64,000 nucleotides of DNA from Leisingera methylohalidivorans DSM 14336 (GTDB lineage Bacteria; Pseudomonadota; Alphaproteobacteria; Rhodobacterales; Rhodobacteraceae). The position numbers and the translations under genes were made by a program. The first letter of the stretch is position 1; each line of letters opens with the position of its first letter. This document shows positions 18,567 to 27,492 of this stretch, piece after piece. The DNA lies in NCBI RefSeq assembly GCF_000511355.1, contig NC_023135.1, forward strand, positions 1,204,371-1,268,370, written 5' to 3'. The notes beneath the pieces were generated by a model, which worked only from the letters and a program-made list of their open reading frames with translations, was not told where the DNA came from and made no database searches.

Positions 18567-20521
18567 ACATCCAGCTCCTCCACGAACTTCGCGTTTTCCT
18601 GGATATACTGGTAGCGCAGCTCGGGTTTCTTGCCCATCAGCTGTTCGACCAGCTCGCCGGTCTCGCCGGGCTCGTCCTCGTCGATTGTCACCCGGATCAA
18701 TTTCCGGGTGGCGGGGTCCATCGTGGTCTCTTTCAGATCCTTGGCGTCCATTTCGCCAAGCCCCTTGAAGCGGCTGACGTCGATCTTGCCTTTGCCGCCC
18801 AGGCCCTTTTCCAGCCAGGCGTCGCGTTCGGCCTCGTCCAGGCAGTAGACGCGTTTCGCGCCCTGGGTCAGGCGGAACAGCGGCGGGCAGGCGAGGTAGA
18901 GGTGGCCGCCGTCGATCAGGGGCCGCATCTGGGTGAAGAAGAAGGTCATCAGGAGCGAAGCGATATGGGCGCCGTCGACGTCGGCATCGGTCATGATGAT
19001 GATCTTGTCATAGCGCAGATCGTCGAGGTTGAACTTGGTGCCGGTGCCGACGCCAAGCGCCTCGCACAGGTCGCGGATTTCGGCGTTGGTGCCGATCTTG
19101 TTGGAAGCCGCGCCCAGCACGTTCAGGATCTTGCCCTTCAAGGGCAAGAGCGCCTGATTGACCCGGTTGCGCGCGCCCTTGCCGGAGCCGCCGGCCGAGT
19201 CGCCCTCGACAATGAACAATTCGGTGCCGGCGCGGTCTTTCGAGGTGCAGTCGGTGAGCTTGCCCGGCAGCCGCAGCTTCTTGGTGGCGGATTTGCGCTG
19301 GGTCTCTTTCTCCTGCTTGCGGCGCAGGCGTTCCTCGGCGCGCAGGACCAGGAAATCGAGGATGGCGCCGGCCGATTTGGTGTCGGCGGCAAGCCAGTTG
19401 TCGAAATGGTCGCGGACCGAGTTTTCCACCATTTTGGAGGCCGCTTCGGTTGAGAGGCGGTCCTTGGTCTGGCCGACGAATGCGGGGTCGGCGATGAAGC
19501 AGCTGACCAGCGCGCAGCCGCCCGCCATCAGGTCGTCGCGGGTGATCTGGGCGGCCTTCTTGTTGCCGACCAGCTCGCCGTAGGCCTTGATCCCCTTGAG
19601 GATTGCGGACCAGAAGCCGGCCACATGGGTGCCGCCCTCGGGCGTGGGGACGGTGTTGCAGTAGGACTGGGTGAAGCCGTCGCGCGACGGGGTCCAGTTG
19701 ATCGCCCATTCGACATAGCCCGGGGCGTTGAATTTCTCGCGGAACTCGACCTTGCCGGCAAAGGGCGCGTCGGCATAGACGGAGGATTTTCCCAGCACTT
19801 CGGTCAGGTAGTCCTTGAGGCCGCCGGGGAAATGGAAGGTGGCCTCGGTCGGCGTCTCGCCGTCGTCGATCAGGGTCTTCCAGCGGATCTCGACGCCGGA
19901 GAACAGATAGGCCTTGGAGCGCACCAGTTTGAACAGGCGGGCGGGCTTGAAGCGGTGCGAGCCGAAGATCTGCTCATCCGCGTGGAAGGTCACGAAGGTG
20001 CCGCGCTTGTTGGGGGCGGCGCCGATTTTCTCCACCGGCCCCAGCGGCAGCCCGCGCGAGAAGCGCTGTTCGAACAGTTCCTTGTTCTTGGCCACCTGCA
20101 CCACCAGCGAATCCGACAGCGCGTTCACCACCGAGGAGCCGACGCCGTGCAAGCCGCCGGAGGTCTGATAGGCCTTGCCGGAGAATTTGCCGCCTGCGTG
20201 CAGGGTGCAGAGGATCACCTCAAGCGCGGATTTGTCCGGGAACTTGGGGTGCGGATCGATCGGGATGCCGCGGCCGTTGTCGGTGATGGTGACGGAATAA
20301 TCCGCGTTCAGGGTGACTTCGATGCGGTTGGCATGGCCCGCGACGGCCTCGTCCATCGAGTTGTCGAGGATCTCGGCGACCATATGGTGCAGCGCGCGCT
20401 CATCGGTGCCGCCGATGTACATGCCGGGGCGCTGGCGGACCGGTTCGAGCCCTTCCAGAACCTCGATTGAGGAGGCGTCATAGGTGTCGGCTGCAGGCGT
20501 GCTGAGGAGGTCGTCGGCCAT
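18563..20521 (-). CDS. parE: DNA topoisomerase IV subunit B
   Basis: A 652-residue type IIA topoisomerase ATPase subunit that pairs with ParC to decatenate chromosomes. The GHKL ATPase shows EILDNSMDEA, DNGRGIP and GLHGVGSSVVNALS; the Toprim domain shows EGDSAGGSGKGARNR and TDADVDGAHIASL. FVGQTKDRL and the overall length favour ParE over the roughly 800-residue GyrB. MADDLLS at ATG 20521 matches the usual start in related species; a TTG at 20557 was not accepted. Its stop overlaps the start of the HEPN gene. Confidence 0.92.
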   Translation of the reverse strand: MADDLLSTPAADTYDASSIEVLEGLEPVRQRPGMYIGGTDERALHHMVAEILDNSMDEAVAGHANRIEVTLNADYSVTITDNGRGIPIDPHPKFPDKSALEVILCTLHAGGKFSGKAYQTSGGLHGVGSSVVNALSDSLVVQVAKNKELFEQRFSRGLPLGPVEKIGAAPNKRGTFVTFHADEQIFGSHRFKPARLFKLVRSKAYLFSGVEIRWKTLIDDGETPTEATFHFPGGLKDYLTEVLGKSSVYADAPFAGKVEFREKFNAPGYVEWAINWTPSRDGFTQSYCNTVPTPEGGTHVAGFWSAILKGIKAYGELVGNKKAAQITRDDLMAGGCALVSCFIADPAFVGQTKDRLSTEAASKMVENSVRDHFDNWLAADTKSAGAILDFLVLRAEERLRRKQEKETQRKSATKKLRLPGKLTDCTSKDRAGTELFIVEGDSAGGSGKGARNRVNQALLPLKGKILNVLGAASNKIGTNAEIRDLCEALGVGTGTKFNLDDLRYDKIIIMTDADVDGAHIASLLMTFFFTQMRPLIDGGHLYLACPPLFRLTQGAKRVYCLDEAERDAWLEKGLGGKGKIDVSRFKGLGEMDAKDLKETTMDPATRKLIRVTIDEDEPGETGELVEQLMGKKPELRYQYIQENAKFVEELDV

Positions 20522-20756
20522 GTGCGGGAACTGCTCTTCCTTGGTGTTGATTGGCAACCATTATGGCAGGTGTCGGGGCCGGGTGGAAGAGGCACGCAAG
20601 GGGCTGTGGATAAGGCGGCCGGGGCGGCTGGAGGAGACTTGTTTTCAGACCATCGAAGGTAAGTTCCGGTTTGCCGGCTGCGTCGATATTTCCCGTGCAG
20701 GGACAGGGCCTGCCGGATAGACCTCGGACAGCGAATGGCATGAGGAGGGCACGCGG

Positions 20757-22172
20757 GTGGCTGGCAAAGGGATCAAGACGCAGGACTGGGCGGCGTTCCG
20801 GGAGGAGGCGCAGCGGATGCTGGAGGCGGCTCTGGATCAGATGCAACAGGCCGCGGAGCGCCCCTGGCAGCCGGTGCCTGAGGACATCGATGCGCGCTAT
20901 GCGGTGACGGCGGAGGCGCAGGGGCCGCAGGCGGCGGTGGACCGGATCATCCGCGATGTGCTGCCGTATCATGGCGGCAACACCCATCCGCGGTTCTGGG
21001 GCTGGGTGCAGGGGTCGGGGCTGGCGACGGACCTGATCGCTTCGGTCGCGGCGGCGGCAGTGAATGCCAATATGGGCGGGCGCGATCACGGCGCGAATTA
21101 CATGGAGCGCGCGGTGGTGGATTGGACCCGCCGCAAGATGGGGATGCCCGAAGGCGCCAGCGGGCTGCTGGTCACGGGCACCTCGCAGGCCACCGTGATT
21201 GCCTTTCAGGCGGCGCGGCTGCGGGTGATGAAGGATCTGCGCAAGCGTGGCCAGGGTGGCGTGCGGCTGACCGCCTATGCCGGCGAGGGCGTCCACAATG
21301 CAACGCTGAAGGCGGTGGAGCTGCTGGGCATCGGTTCGGACAATCTGCGCAAGGTGCCATTGAAGGACGGGCAGATCGACTGTGCGGCTTTGGCGGCGAT
21401 GGTGGCAGAGGACAAGGCCGCAGGCGCGCTGCCCTTTTTGGTGGTGGGCACCGCCGGCTCGGTGGATCTGGGGCTCTATGATGATCTGAATGCGCTGGCG
21501 GATGCGGCGTCAGAACTGGGGCTGTGGCTGCATGTAGACGGGGCTTTTGGCGCCTGGACACGGATCGCGGCGGAGCCTTGGCGGTCCTTGTCCGACGGGA
21601 TCGGACGGGCCGACAGCATCGCGCTGGATTTCCACAAGTGGATGTATGTGGGCTATGACTGCGGCATGGCGCTGCTGCGCAATGAAGACGAGCACCGGGC
21701 GGCGTTTTCGGCGCGGCCGTCGTATCTGGAAGGGGCCGAGCGCGGGCTGGCGGGCGGCGAGCCGTGGTTCTGCGATTACGGCATTGATCTGAGCCGCGGC
21801 AACCGGGCGCTGAAGATCTGGACCGCGCTGGAGACCTATGGCGAGGCGGCGTTTTCCGAGGCGATCACCGGCAATTGCGCGCTGGCGGCGTATATGGCGG
21901 CGCAGGTTGAGGCGCAGCCGGAAATGGCGCTGGGGGCGCCGGTGGTGTCGAATGTCTGCGTGTTCACCGCCCGCAGCGATCTGGCGCCTGAAAAGCAGTC
22001 AGAGGTGAATGCGCGGGTTGCCCAGACCCTGCAGGAAAGCGGCGAGGCGGTGTTTTCCACCACCCGTTCGCAGGGCCGGGTGATGCTGCGCGCCGCGATC
22101 ACCAACCACCGCAGCCGTGAGGCGGATGTGGCGGCGGCGGTTGCCGCGGTGGCGCGGGAGGCGGCAGTATGA
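20757..22172 (+). CDS. PLP-dependent decarboxylase (group II, aromatic-amino-acid type)
   Basis: A 471-residue fold-type I PLP enzyme. The cofactor Lys is K294 in DFHKWMYVGYDCG, the conserved His is in EGVHNATLKA (H180), and the Asp that binds the pyridine nitrogen is D261 in LHVDGAFGAW. This pattern is that of aromatic-L-amino-acid, tyrosine or related decarboxylases. The exact substrate cannot be read. The start is GTG 20757, with AGGAGG 9 bases upstream. It is divergent from parE and stands alone. Confidence 0.85.
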   Translation: MAGKGIKTQDWAAFREEAQRMLEAALDQMQQAAERPWQPVPEDIDARYAVTAEAQGPQAAVDRIIRDVLPYHGGNTHPRFWGWVQGSGLATDLIASVAAAAVNANMGGRDHGANYMERAVVDWTRRKMGMPEGASGLLVTGTSQATVIAFQAARLRVMKDLRKRGQGGVRLTAYAGEGVHNATLKAVELLGIGSDNLRKVPLKDGQIDCAALAAMVAEDKAAGALPFLVVGTAGSVDLGLYDDLNALADAASELGLWLHVDGAFGAWTRIAAEPWRSLSDGIGRADSIALDFHKWMYVGYDCGMALLRNEDEHRAAFSARPSYLEGAERGLAGGEPWFCDYGIDLSRGNRALKIWTALETYGEAAFSEAITGNCALAAYMAAQVEAQPEMALGAPVVSNVCVFTARSDLAPEKQSEVNARVAQTLQESGEAVFSTTRSQGRVMLRAAITNHRSREADVAAAVAAVAREAAV

Positions 22173-22323
22173 GGCGTTGAGAGGCGCCCGGTCTCTTGCA
22201 AGAGCGGGCGGCCGGGCGGCAGACCAGTTGCGGCGTCCGGTTTCATTAATTCTGGGTGTGTCCGCATATCGTGCTGGTTTGCATCAAAACTGGCGGAAAG
22301 GTCTGCTACGAAAGTTCGGTAGA

Positions 22324-22819
22324 TCAGCCCTTGGTAAACTCCATCCGGTAGATCACTTCCTCCCCGGTTGCAGGGTCGATGCCGGGAGCGCCACTGATGA
22401 CCAGCCTATCTCCCACAAGCGTGAACGGGCGCTCCAGCGCCCCCTGCCAGTTCGGGTTCCAAGAGCCTTCAACCTCGTGAATGACACGGTTTCCATCGAG
22501 GCGGTAGCTGGCGACATATGCGAGAATGTCATCGAACAACTTCGCTTTCCCCTCCATCGTCCACGCCTGATCTTTTGGCGGAAAACGATCACGGCGAAAG
22601 ACTGATGCCATCATCCGTCCACAGCGATGGTCTGCGATAAAACCTATCGGAGAGGGACCTCACGCGTCAGTGGTCTCGCCCGTCGTAACCGATGTGCGGG
22701 TCCACGTATCCATACGCCATGAACCTATCAATTCCTCCGAAACTGACATACATGCCACCTCTGTCTGAAAACTCCACCGGATCATGCCCTTTATACCCCC
22801 ATACCACCAGCGCACTGAT
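22324..22819 (-). pseudogene. Lipocalin-like (PF13924) protein, frameshifted remnant
   Basis: Two out-of-phase frames together resemble one lipocalin-like-domain protein. The C-terminal frame (22324-22614, 96 residues) carries AYVASYRLDGNRVIHEVEGS and NPNWQGALERPFTLVGDRL, the diagnostic part of the domain. The N-terminal frame (22667-22819) encodes LVVWGYKGHDPVEFSDRGG and MYVSFGGIDRF, matching the domain's first strands, and ends at a TGA, 52 bp before the second frame's ATG. No upstream start is evident because a TAG lies at 22820-22822. Alternatively, 22324-22614 alone may still be expressed as a short protein. Confidence 0.55.
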
Positions 22820-22994
22820 CTAAAGGCGGTTCAAAGCGAGGGCAGCTTTCCAACTTTCCAATCGACAGATGGCCCGAAATTTTCCCAACACGGTATGCGG
22901 ACACCCCCTTAATTTTCGGGGCGGGTGCGATCGCCGAAAGATCCGGGCGGCAGCGGACAGGCAAGGGGCGCTACCCCTCGGCCTTGCGGCCTCA

Positions 22995-23008
22995 CCCCGG
23001 AGTATATT
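22995..23008 (+). repeat. CCCCGGAGTAT motif, copy 1
   Basis: CCCCGGAGTATATT downstream of a G+C-rich hairpin-prone stretch. The same block recurs at 44340-44353, and a variant at 17291-17300 lies beside palindromic element A, suggesting a dispersed intergenic element. Confidence 0.45.
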
Positions 23009-23095
23009 CAACCATAAAGACGCTGCCGGGCTGAAGCCTGCCGGTTCTTGGCCCGGCAGTTGCGGGGCTGCGGATTGGGGCGTAAAGCTGTGATC

Positions 23096-23731
23096 ATGAA
23101 ACATTTGGTTCCTTTGCTTGCCGCTGCGCTGCTGGCCCCGCAGGATGCCGGGTCGCATCCGCATATTTTTGTCGATACCGCGCTGAAGGTGATTGTTTCG
23201 GACAGCGGGCAGTTGCAGGCGGTGGAAATCACCTGGGCCTATGACGAGTTCTATTCACTGCTGATTTTCGAGGACCGGGGGCTGGACGGCGATTATGACG
23301 GCGCGCTGACAGCCGCGGAGCTGGCCGGGCTGCAGGGGTTTGACATGGCGTGGACCGAGGGGTTTCAGGGCGACACCTACCTCACCCGTGACGGGGCTGC
23401 GCTGGCGCTGGGGGCGCCGGAGCATTTGTCCACCGAGGTCGCCGAGGGGCGCATCACCACCCGCCACCGGCGCGTTCTGGTGCAGCCGCAGGCAGCGCAC
23501 GGGGTGATGATCAAGGCTTATGATCCGACCTATTACACGGCCTATACCCTGACCGGCGGGCTGGCGGTTTCGGGCGGCTGCCAGGGGCGTGTCACCCCGC
23601 CGGATCTGGACGCGGCCTATACCAAGGTTGAAGAGCTGCTTTATGCGATGCCGGCGGAGCAGGCGGAGGCGGCGTATCCGGAGGTCGGCGAAGCCTTTGC
23701 CGACACTGTGCAGTTGAGCTGCGAGGCGTAA
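23096..23731 (+). CDS. DUF1007 family periplasmic protein
   Basis: A 211-residue exported protein with signal peptide [20 protein letters not shown] followed at once by HPHIFVD, the His-rich start of mature DUF1007 proteins. Such proteins are found with nickel/cobalt or zinc transporters and may carry metal in the periplasm. Two Cys (SGGCQG and QLSCEA) could form a disulphide. The NicO transporter gene starts 1 bp after its stop, so the two form one operon. ATG 23096 fits the signal peptide. Confidence 0.85.
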   Translation: MKHLVPLLAAALLAPQDAGSHPHIFVDTALKVIVSDSGQLQAVEITWAYDEFYSLLIFEDRGLDGDYDGALTAAELAGLQGFDMAWTEGFQGDTYLTRDGAALALGAPEHLSTEVAEGRITTRHRRVLVQPQAAHGVMIKAYDPTYYTAYTLTGGLAVSGGCQGRVTPPDLDAAYTKVEELLYAMPAEQAEAAYPEVGEAFADTVQLSCEA

Positions 23732-23732
23732 G

Positions 23733-24647
23733 GTGCGGTTTTTTCTGGCAGTTTCTGCACTGGCCGTTGCGGTTTCCGCCGTCTGGCTGTGGGGGTTCGG
23801 CGGCGCCGGCGCTGTTGCGGCCTGGGCGGGCGAAGGCCAGCGCGAGGCGCAGACTGCGCTGGCGCGGGGGCTGCGGGCGTTGCGGGCCGGTGAGCCCGGG
23901 GCGCTGACGGCGCTGCTGGCCTTGTGTTTTGCCTACGGGTTCTTTCATGCCGCCGGGCCGGGGCATGGCAAGCTGGTGATCGGCGGTTACGGCATCGGCA
24001 AGCCGGTGCCGCTGGCACGGCTGGCCGGGCTGGCCGTGGCGTCTTCGCTGGCGCAGGCGGCCACCGCGGTGCTGCTGGTGGCGGGCGGGCTGCTGCTGCT
24101 GGACTGGGGGCGGGAGCAGCTGACCACTGCGGCGGAGGATGTGCTGGCGCCGGTGTCCTATGGGCTGATTGCGCTGGTCGGGCTGTGGCTGCTGCTGCGC
24201 GGCTCGCGGCGGCTGCTGGCCAGCCGGGCCGGCAGGCCGGCGGGGCATCACCCGGATCACCGGCGGCATGACCATGGAGATGCCTGTGCCGCCTGCGGCC
24301 ACCGGCACGGGCCCACGGCAGAGGAGGCAGCCAGTGCCGCCTCGCTGCGGGATGCGCTGGCGATCATCGGCGCGGTGGCGCTGCGGCCCTGCACGGGGGC
24401 GGTGTTTCTGCTGCTGTTGACCTGGCGCATGGGGGTGTTGTGGGCCGGTGTTGGCGGTGCCTTTGCCATGGGGCTTGGCACTGCAACGGTGACTGTGGCG
24501 GTGGCGGCGGCGTCGGTCACCCTGCGCAAGGGGGCGCTGGTTCAGCTGCAAGGGACAGGCGCGCTGCGGGCAGCGGCGGTGCTGGAGATCGCCGCAGGCG
24601 CTGTGGTGGCGGTGCTGGCGGGCCAGATCATGCTGCGGGCGCTTTGA
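23733..24647 (+). CDS. NicO/RcnA-type nickel/cobalt transporter
   Basis: A 304-residue membrane protein of the NicO superfamily, with about six helices. [20 protein letters not shown] (near residues 71-90) holds the conserved HxxxGHGK motif, a His-rich loop ([20 protein letters not shown], near 171-190) is a likely cytoplasmic metal sensor or ligand site, and [13 protein letters not shown] follows. Family members import or export Ni or Co. Start is GTG 23733. It is coupled to the DUF1007 gene, a frequent pairing. Confidence 0.87.
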   Translation: MRFFLAVSALAVAVSAVWLWGFGGAGAVAAWAGEGQREAQTALARGLRALRAGEPGALTALLALCFAYGFFHAAGPGHGKLVIGGYGIGKPVPLARLAGLAVASSLAQAATAVLLVAGGLLLLDWGREQLTTAAEDVLAPVSYGLIALVGLWLLLRGSRRLLASRAGRPAGHHPDHRRHDHGDACAACGHRHGPTAEEAASAASLRDALAIIGAVALRPCTGAVFLLLLTWRMGVLWAGVGGAFAMGLGTATVTVAVAAASVTLRKGALVQLQGTGALRAAAVLEIAAGAVVAVLAGQIMLRAL

Positions 24648-24651
24648 GGGA

Positions 24652-25314
24652 TCACGCGGTCAGGGCGCTGTCCAGCTGGGCAAACACCCTCTCCCGGGTG
24701 AGATCGGCTGACATCAGTGCCGGCACCGGCGCGGCCTGCTGCCGCGCGGTCATCTCGTGCCAGAAGGTCAGGGACTTGCGCTGCAGCAGGTGGCCGTGCG
24801 GGCGGGCCTTGCGACAGGAGGCGGGCACGGGTTTCAACTCGGGGTCTTTGACGGTGAAGCCTTTGAGCGCAAGGATGTCCGCCGGCGCTGCGTTCCCGTC
24901 GCCATAGGCCCCGCCGACGGCAGCCCGCCAGCGCGGCAGCTGCGGCTTGCTGAAGCCGATGATGCCGCCGCCTGCGGTGCAGTAGCCGGGGGCCAGTCCG
25001 AAGACCAGCGCGCAGCCGCTGCTTTTCAGCGTCCACATCAGGTGCAGATGGGTGTTGCAGGGGGGGTGTCCCTGGAAAACCGCAGGTCGCGCTGGGGGCG
25101 GAACATTTTGCCCGTGACCGGGGCGCCGCTGCGCCGGGCGATGGCTAGGAAGATCTCGTCCAGCAGCCGCAGCGCGGGGATATCACCTCTGCGTCATACC
25201 CGTCCTTATGCGCCGTGAACCAGTCCCGGCTGTTGTTCTGCGCAAGCGCTGCCGGAAACGCACGGGCATCGGGGATCGGGCATCGGGGATCAGCGGGGGA
25301 AGGGCGTTGGTCAT
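24652..25314 (-). pseudogene. DUF2461 family protein broken by three frameshifts
   Basis: Pieces of one DUF2461 (TIGR02453) protein lie in three phases. MTNALPPLIPDAR from ATG 25314 is interrupted by an exact 14-bp duplication (25264-25291); removing one copy restores RAFPAALAQNNSRDWFTAHK. A second shift near 25178-25183 (about one base lost) precedes LRLLDEIFLAIARRSGAPVT and GKMFRPQRDLRFSRDTPP. A third lies in a C-run near 25061-25067, after which NTHLHLMWTLKSSGCALVFG continues to the end at 24652. The duplication cannot be a simple homopolymer read error. The family function is unknown. Confidence 0.85.
25264..25291 (+). repeat. Exact 14-bp tandem duplication inside the DUF2461 gene
   Basis: GGGCATCGGGGATC occurs twice without a gap (25264-25277 and 25278-25291). 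Because 14 is not a multiple of 3, it shifts the frame near codon 12. Confidence 0.95.
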
Positions 25315-25417
25315 CGCAGCAGGCTGCCGGGACGCGGGCGGGAAATCCGTCTGCGGGACTATCACCATAGGCCTGCGCAAGGGCAAGGGAACTCCGCTCT
25401 TGCGGGAGCGCGCGCCC

Positions 25418-26818
25418 ATGTCTAAGGCTTGCCGCATGAACACCTTGGCGAATAAACACTCCGGAATGCCGCTGCGCGGCCATGCAAGGGCGATAGCCGT
25501 CCTTGGGCTGCCGCTGGTCGGCGGCCATGTGGCGCAGTTTGCAATCGGCCTGACCGATACCGTGATGCTGGGCCGCTACGGGGTGCAAGAGCTGGCGGCG
25601 GTGACGCTTGGGTCGACTTATTTCTTTTCGATCTTCCTGCTGGGGTCCGGCTTTGCCTTTGCGGTGATGCCGATGGTGGCTGCCGCGGCCGGTGCCGGGG
25701 AAGAGCGGCAGATCCGGCGCAGCACCCGGATGGGGCTGTGGCTGTCGCTGCTGTACGGTGCGCTGGCGATGCCCTTGCTGTGGTGGTCGGAGGCGATCCT
25801 GCTGATGCTGGGGCAGAAGGCCGACATTGCGCATGCGGCGGCAGAGTATCTGCGGATTGCAGGCTGGGCGATCTTTCCGGCCCTGTTGTATATGGTGGCC
25901 AAATCGTATCTGGCGGCGCTGGAGCGGACCCAGATCGTGCTGTGGATGTCGGTGTTCGGGGCCGTGCTGAACGCGCTGGTGAACTATGCGCTGATCTTTG
26001 GCAACTGGGGCGCGCCGGAGCTGGGCATCACCGGGGCGGCGATTGCGTCGCTGGTGACCAACGGGGTGTCCTTTGCGCTGGTGCTGGCCTATGCGCTGAA
26101 GGTGCTGCCGGAACATGAGCTGCTGAAGAACTTCCAGCGCCCCGACTGGGAGATGCTGGGGCAGGTGCTTCGCCTGGGGGCGCCGATCGGGCTGACCACC
26201 CTGGCTGAATCCAGCCTGTTTGCGGCCTCGGCCATGATGATGGGGTGGCTGGGCACGGTGCCGCTGGCCGCGCATGGGATTGCGATCTCGCTGGCGGGGC
26301 TGACGTTCATGGTGCATCTGGGTCTGTCCAATGCGGCCACGATCCGTGCCGGCAATGCATACGGGCGCGGCGACCGGGATCACATGGCGCGCGGCGGCAA
26401 GGTCGTGACAGTGATGTCACTGGCGTTTTCGGTGGTCGGGGTCACCCTGTTCCTGACCATCCCCGAACCGCTGATGTCGCTGTTTCTCGACCCCGCGGAT
26501 CCGCAGAAGACGGAAATCCTGATGATCGGCACCGGGCTTTTGGCGGCGGCAGCGCTGTTTCAAATGATGGATGGGATGCAGGCGGTTGCGCTGGGACTGC
26601 TGCGCGGGGTGCAGGATACAGCCGTGCCGATGGTGATTGCGGTGCTGAGCTATTGGGCGGTCGGGATGCCGGCGTCTTATGTCTTTGGCTTTGTGCTGGG
26701 GTGGGGCGGTGTCGGCGTCTGGGCGGGGCTGATTGCGGGGCTCACTGCCGCGGGCGTGTCCCTGATGGCCCGGTTCTGGATTAAGTCGATCAAGCTGGCA
26801 GGCGCCCCGGCTGCCTGA
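25418..26818 (+). CDS. MATE family efflux transporter
   Basis: A 466-residue multidrug/toxin extrusion protein with twelve predicted helices in two homologous halves. VLGLPLVGGHVAQFAIGLTD (near residue 32) and the matching VLRLGAPIGLTTLAESSLF in the second half are typical of NorM/DinF-like MATE proteins, which use Na+ or H+ gradients to export cations. The start may be ATG 25418 (GGAG 10 bases upstream) or ATG 25436 (AAGG 8 bases upstream). It is divergent from the broken DUF2461 gene. Confidence 0.88.
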   Translation: MSKACRMNTLANKHSGMPLRGHARAIAVLGLPLVGGHVAQFAIGLTDTVMLGRYGVQELAAVTLGSTYFFSIFLLGSGFAFAVMPMVAAAAGAGEERQIRRSTRMGLWLSLLYGALAMPLLWWSEAILLMLGQKADIAHAAAEYLRIAGWAIFPALLYMVAKSYLAALERTQIVLWMSVFGAVLNALVNYALIFGNWGAPELGITGAAIASLVTNGVSFALVLAYALKVLPEHELLKNFQRPDWEMLGQVLRLGAPIGLTTLAESSLFAASAMMMGWLGTVPLAAHGIAISLAGLTFMVHLGLSNAATIRAGNAYGRGDRDHMARGGKVVTVMSLAFSVVGVTLFLTIPEPLMSLFLDPADPQKTEILMIGTGLLAAAALFQMMDGMQAVALGLLRGVQDTAVPMVIAVLSYWAVGMPASYVFGFVLGWGGVGVWAGLIAGLTAAGVSLMARFWIKSIKLAGAPAA

Positions 26819-26902
26819 GCCGGGCGGGGTTGACCAGCTGCAGGCGTCTGGGCAGGCTTGCAGAACAGCTTTGCCTGCATTCCAAAAAAGAGGCCGTTCC
26901 CG

Positions 26903-27349
26903 ATGATGACCGATGACGATACACGCCTGCTGCGCGTTGCCTATGAGGAAGCCAGGGCGGGTTTTGACGAGGGCGGCTGCCCGATCGGCTCGGTGCTGGC
27001 GCGCGGCGGCCGGGTGGTGGCGCTGGGGCGCAATCAGCGGGTGCAGAAGGGCGATCCGGTTGCCCATGGCGAAATGGACGCGCTGCGCAAGGCGGGGCGG
27101 CAGAAATCCTATCGCGATACGGTGCTTTATACCTCGTTGTCGCCCTGCATGATGTGCAGCGGCACCATTGTGCAGTTCGGCATTCCGCGGGTGGTGATCG
27201 GCGACACCAGGAATTTTGGCGGCAATGAGGATTTCCTGCGCTCAAGGGGCGTTGAAGTGGTGATCGCCGACGATCCGGACTGCATCGCGCTGATGGCGCG
27301 GTTCATCCGGGAAAAACCGGAACTGTGGGCGGAGGACATTGCCGAGTGA
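26903..27349 (+). CDS. Cytosine deaminase, yeast Fcy1-like
   Basis: A 148-residue zinc deaminase. Zinc ligands are H55 in AHGEMDA and C82/C85 in SPCMMC, with E57 as the proton shuttle. The HGE form, SLSPCMMCSGTIVQFGIPR and the C-terminal FIREKPELWAEDIAE resemble the small yeast-type cytosine deaminase rather than the larger bacterial CodA amidohydrolase, so cytosine to uracil is the likely reaction. Guanine deaminase and tRNA deaminase relatives differ at these motifs. Two adjacent ATGs (26903, 26906) are both possible starts. Confidence 0.8.
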   Translation: MMTDDDTRLLRVAYEEARAGFDEGGCPIGSVLARGGRVVALGRNQRVQKGDPVAHGEMDALRKAGRQKSYRDTVLYTSLSPCMMCSGTIVQFGIPRVVIGDTRNFGGNEDFLRSRGVEVVIADDPDCIALMARFIREKPELWAEDIAE

Positions 27350-27492
27350 CAGCGGCCTGAGGTCTGGCGAAACCCTGGCATTTTGCGTCGGGTTCCGCAG
27401 GCTTGGCACCGGTCTTTCGTGCTAGGGCTTGGCGAGATTTTCAATGCATGCGCGCGCCGCTTGGGCGGTGCGCGGCATCAGGAGGCTTTCCC

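Noticed and set aside
18563..20521. gyrB
   Set aside because: The length (652 residues) and motifs such as FVGQTKDRL fit ParE; alphaproteobacterial GyrB is about 150 residues longer.
20522..20557. Longer parE from a TTG codon at 20557
   Set aside because: No ribosome site before it, and MADDLLS at 20521 is the normal family start.
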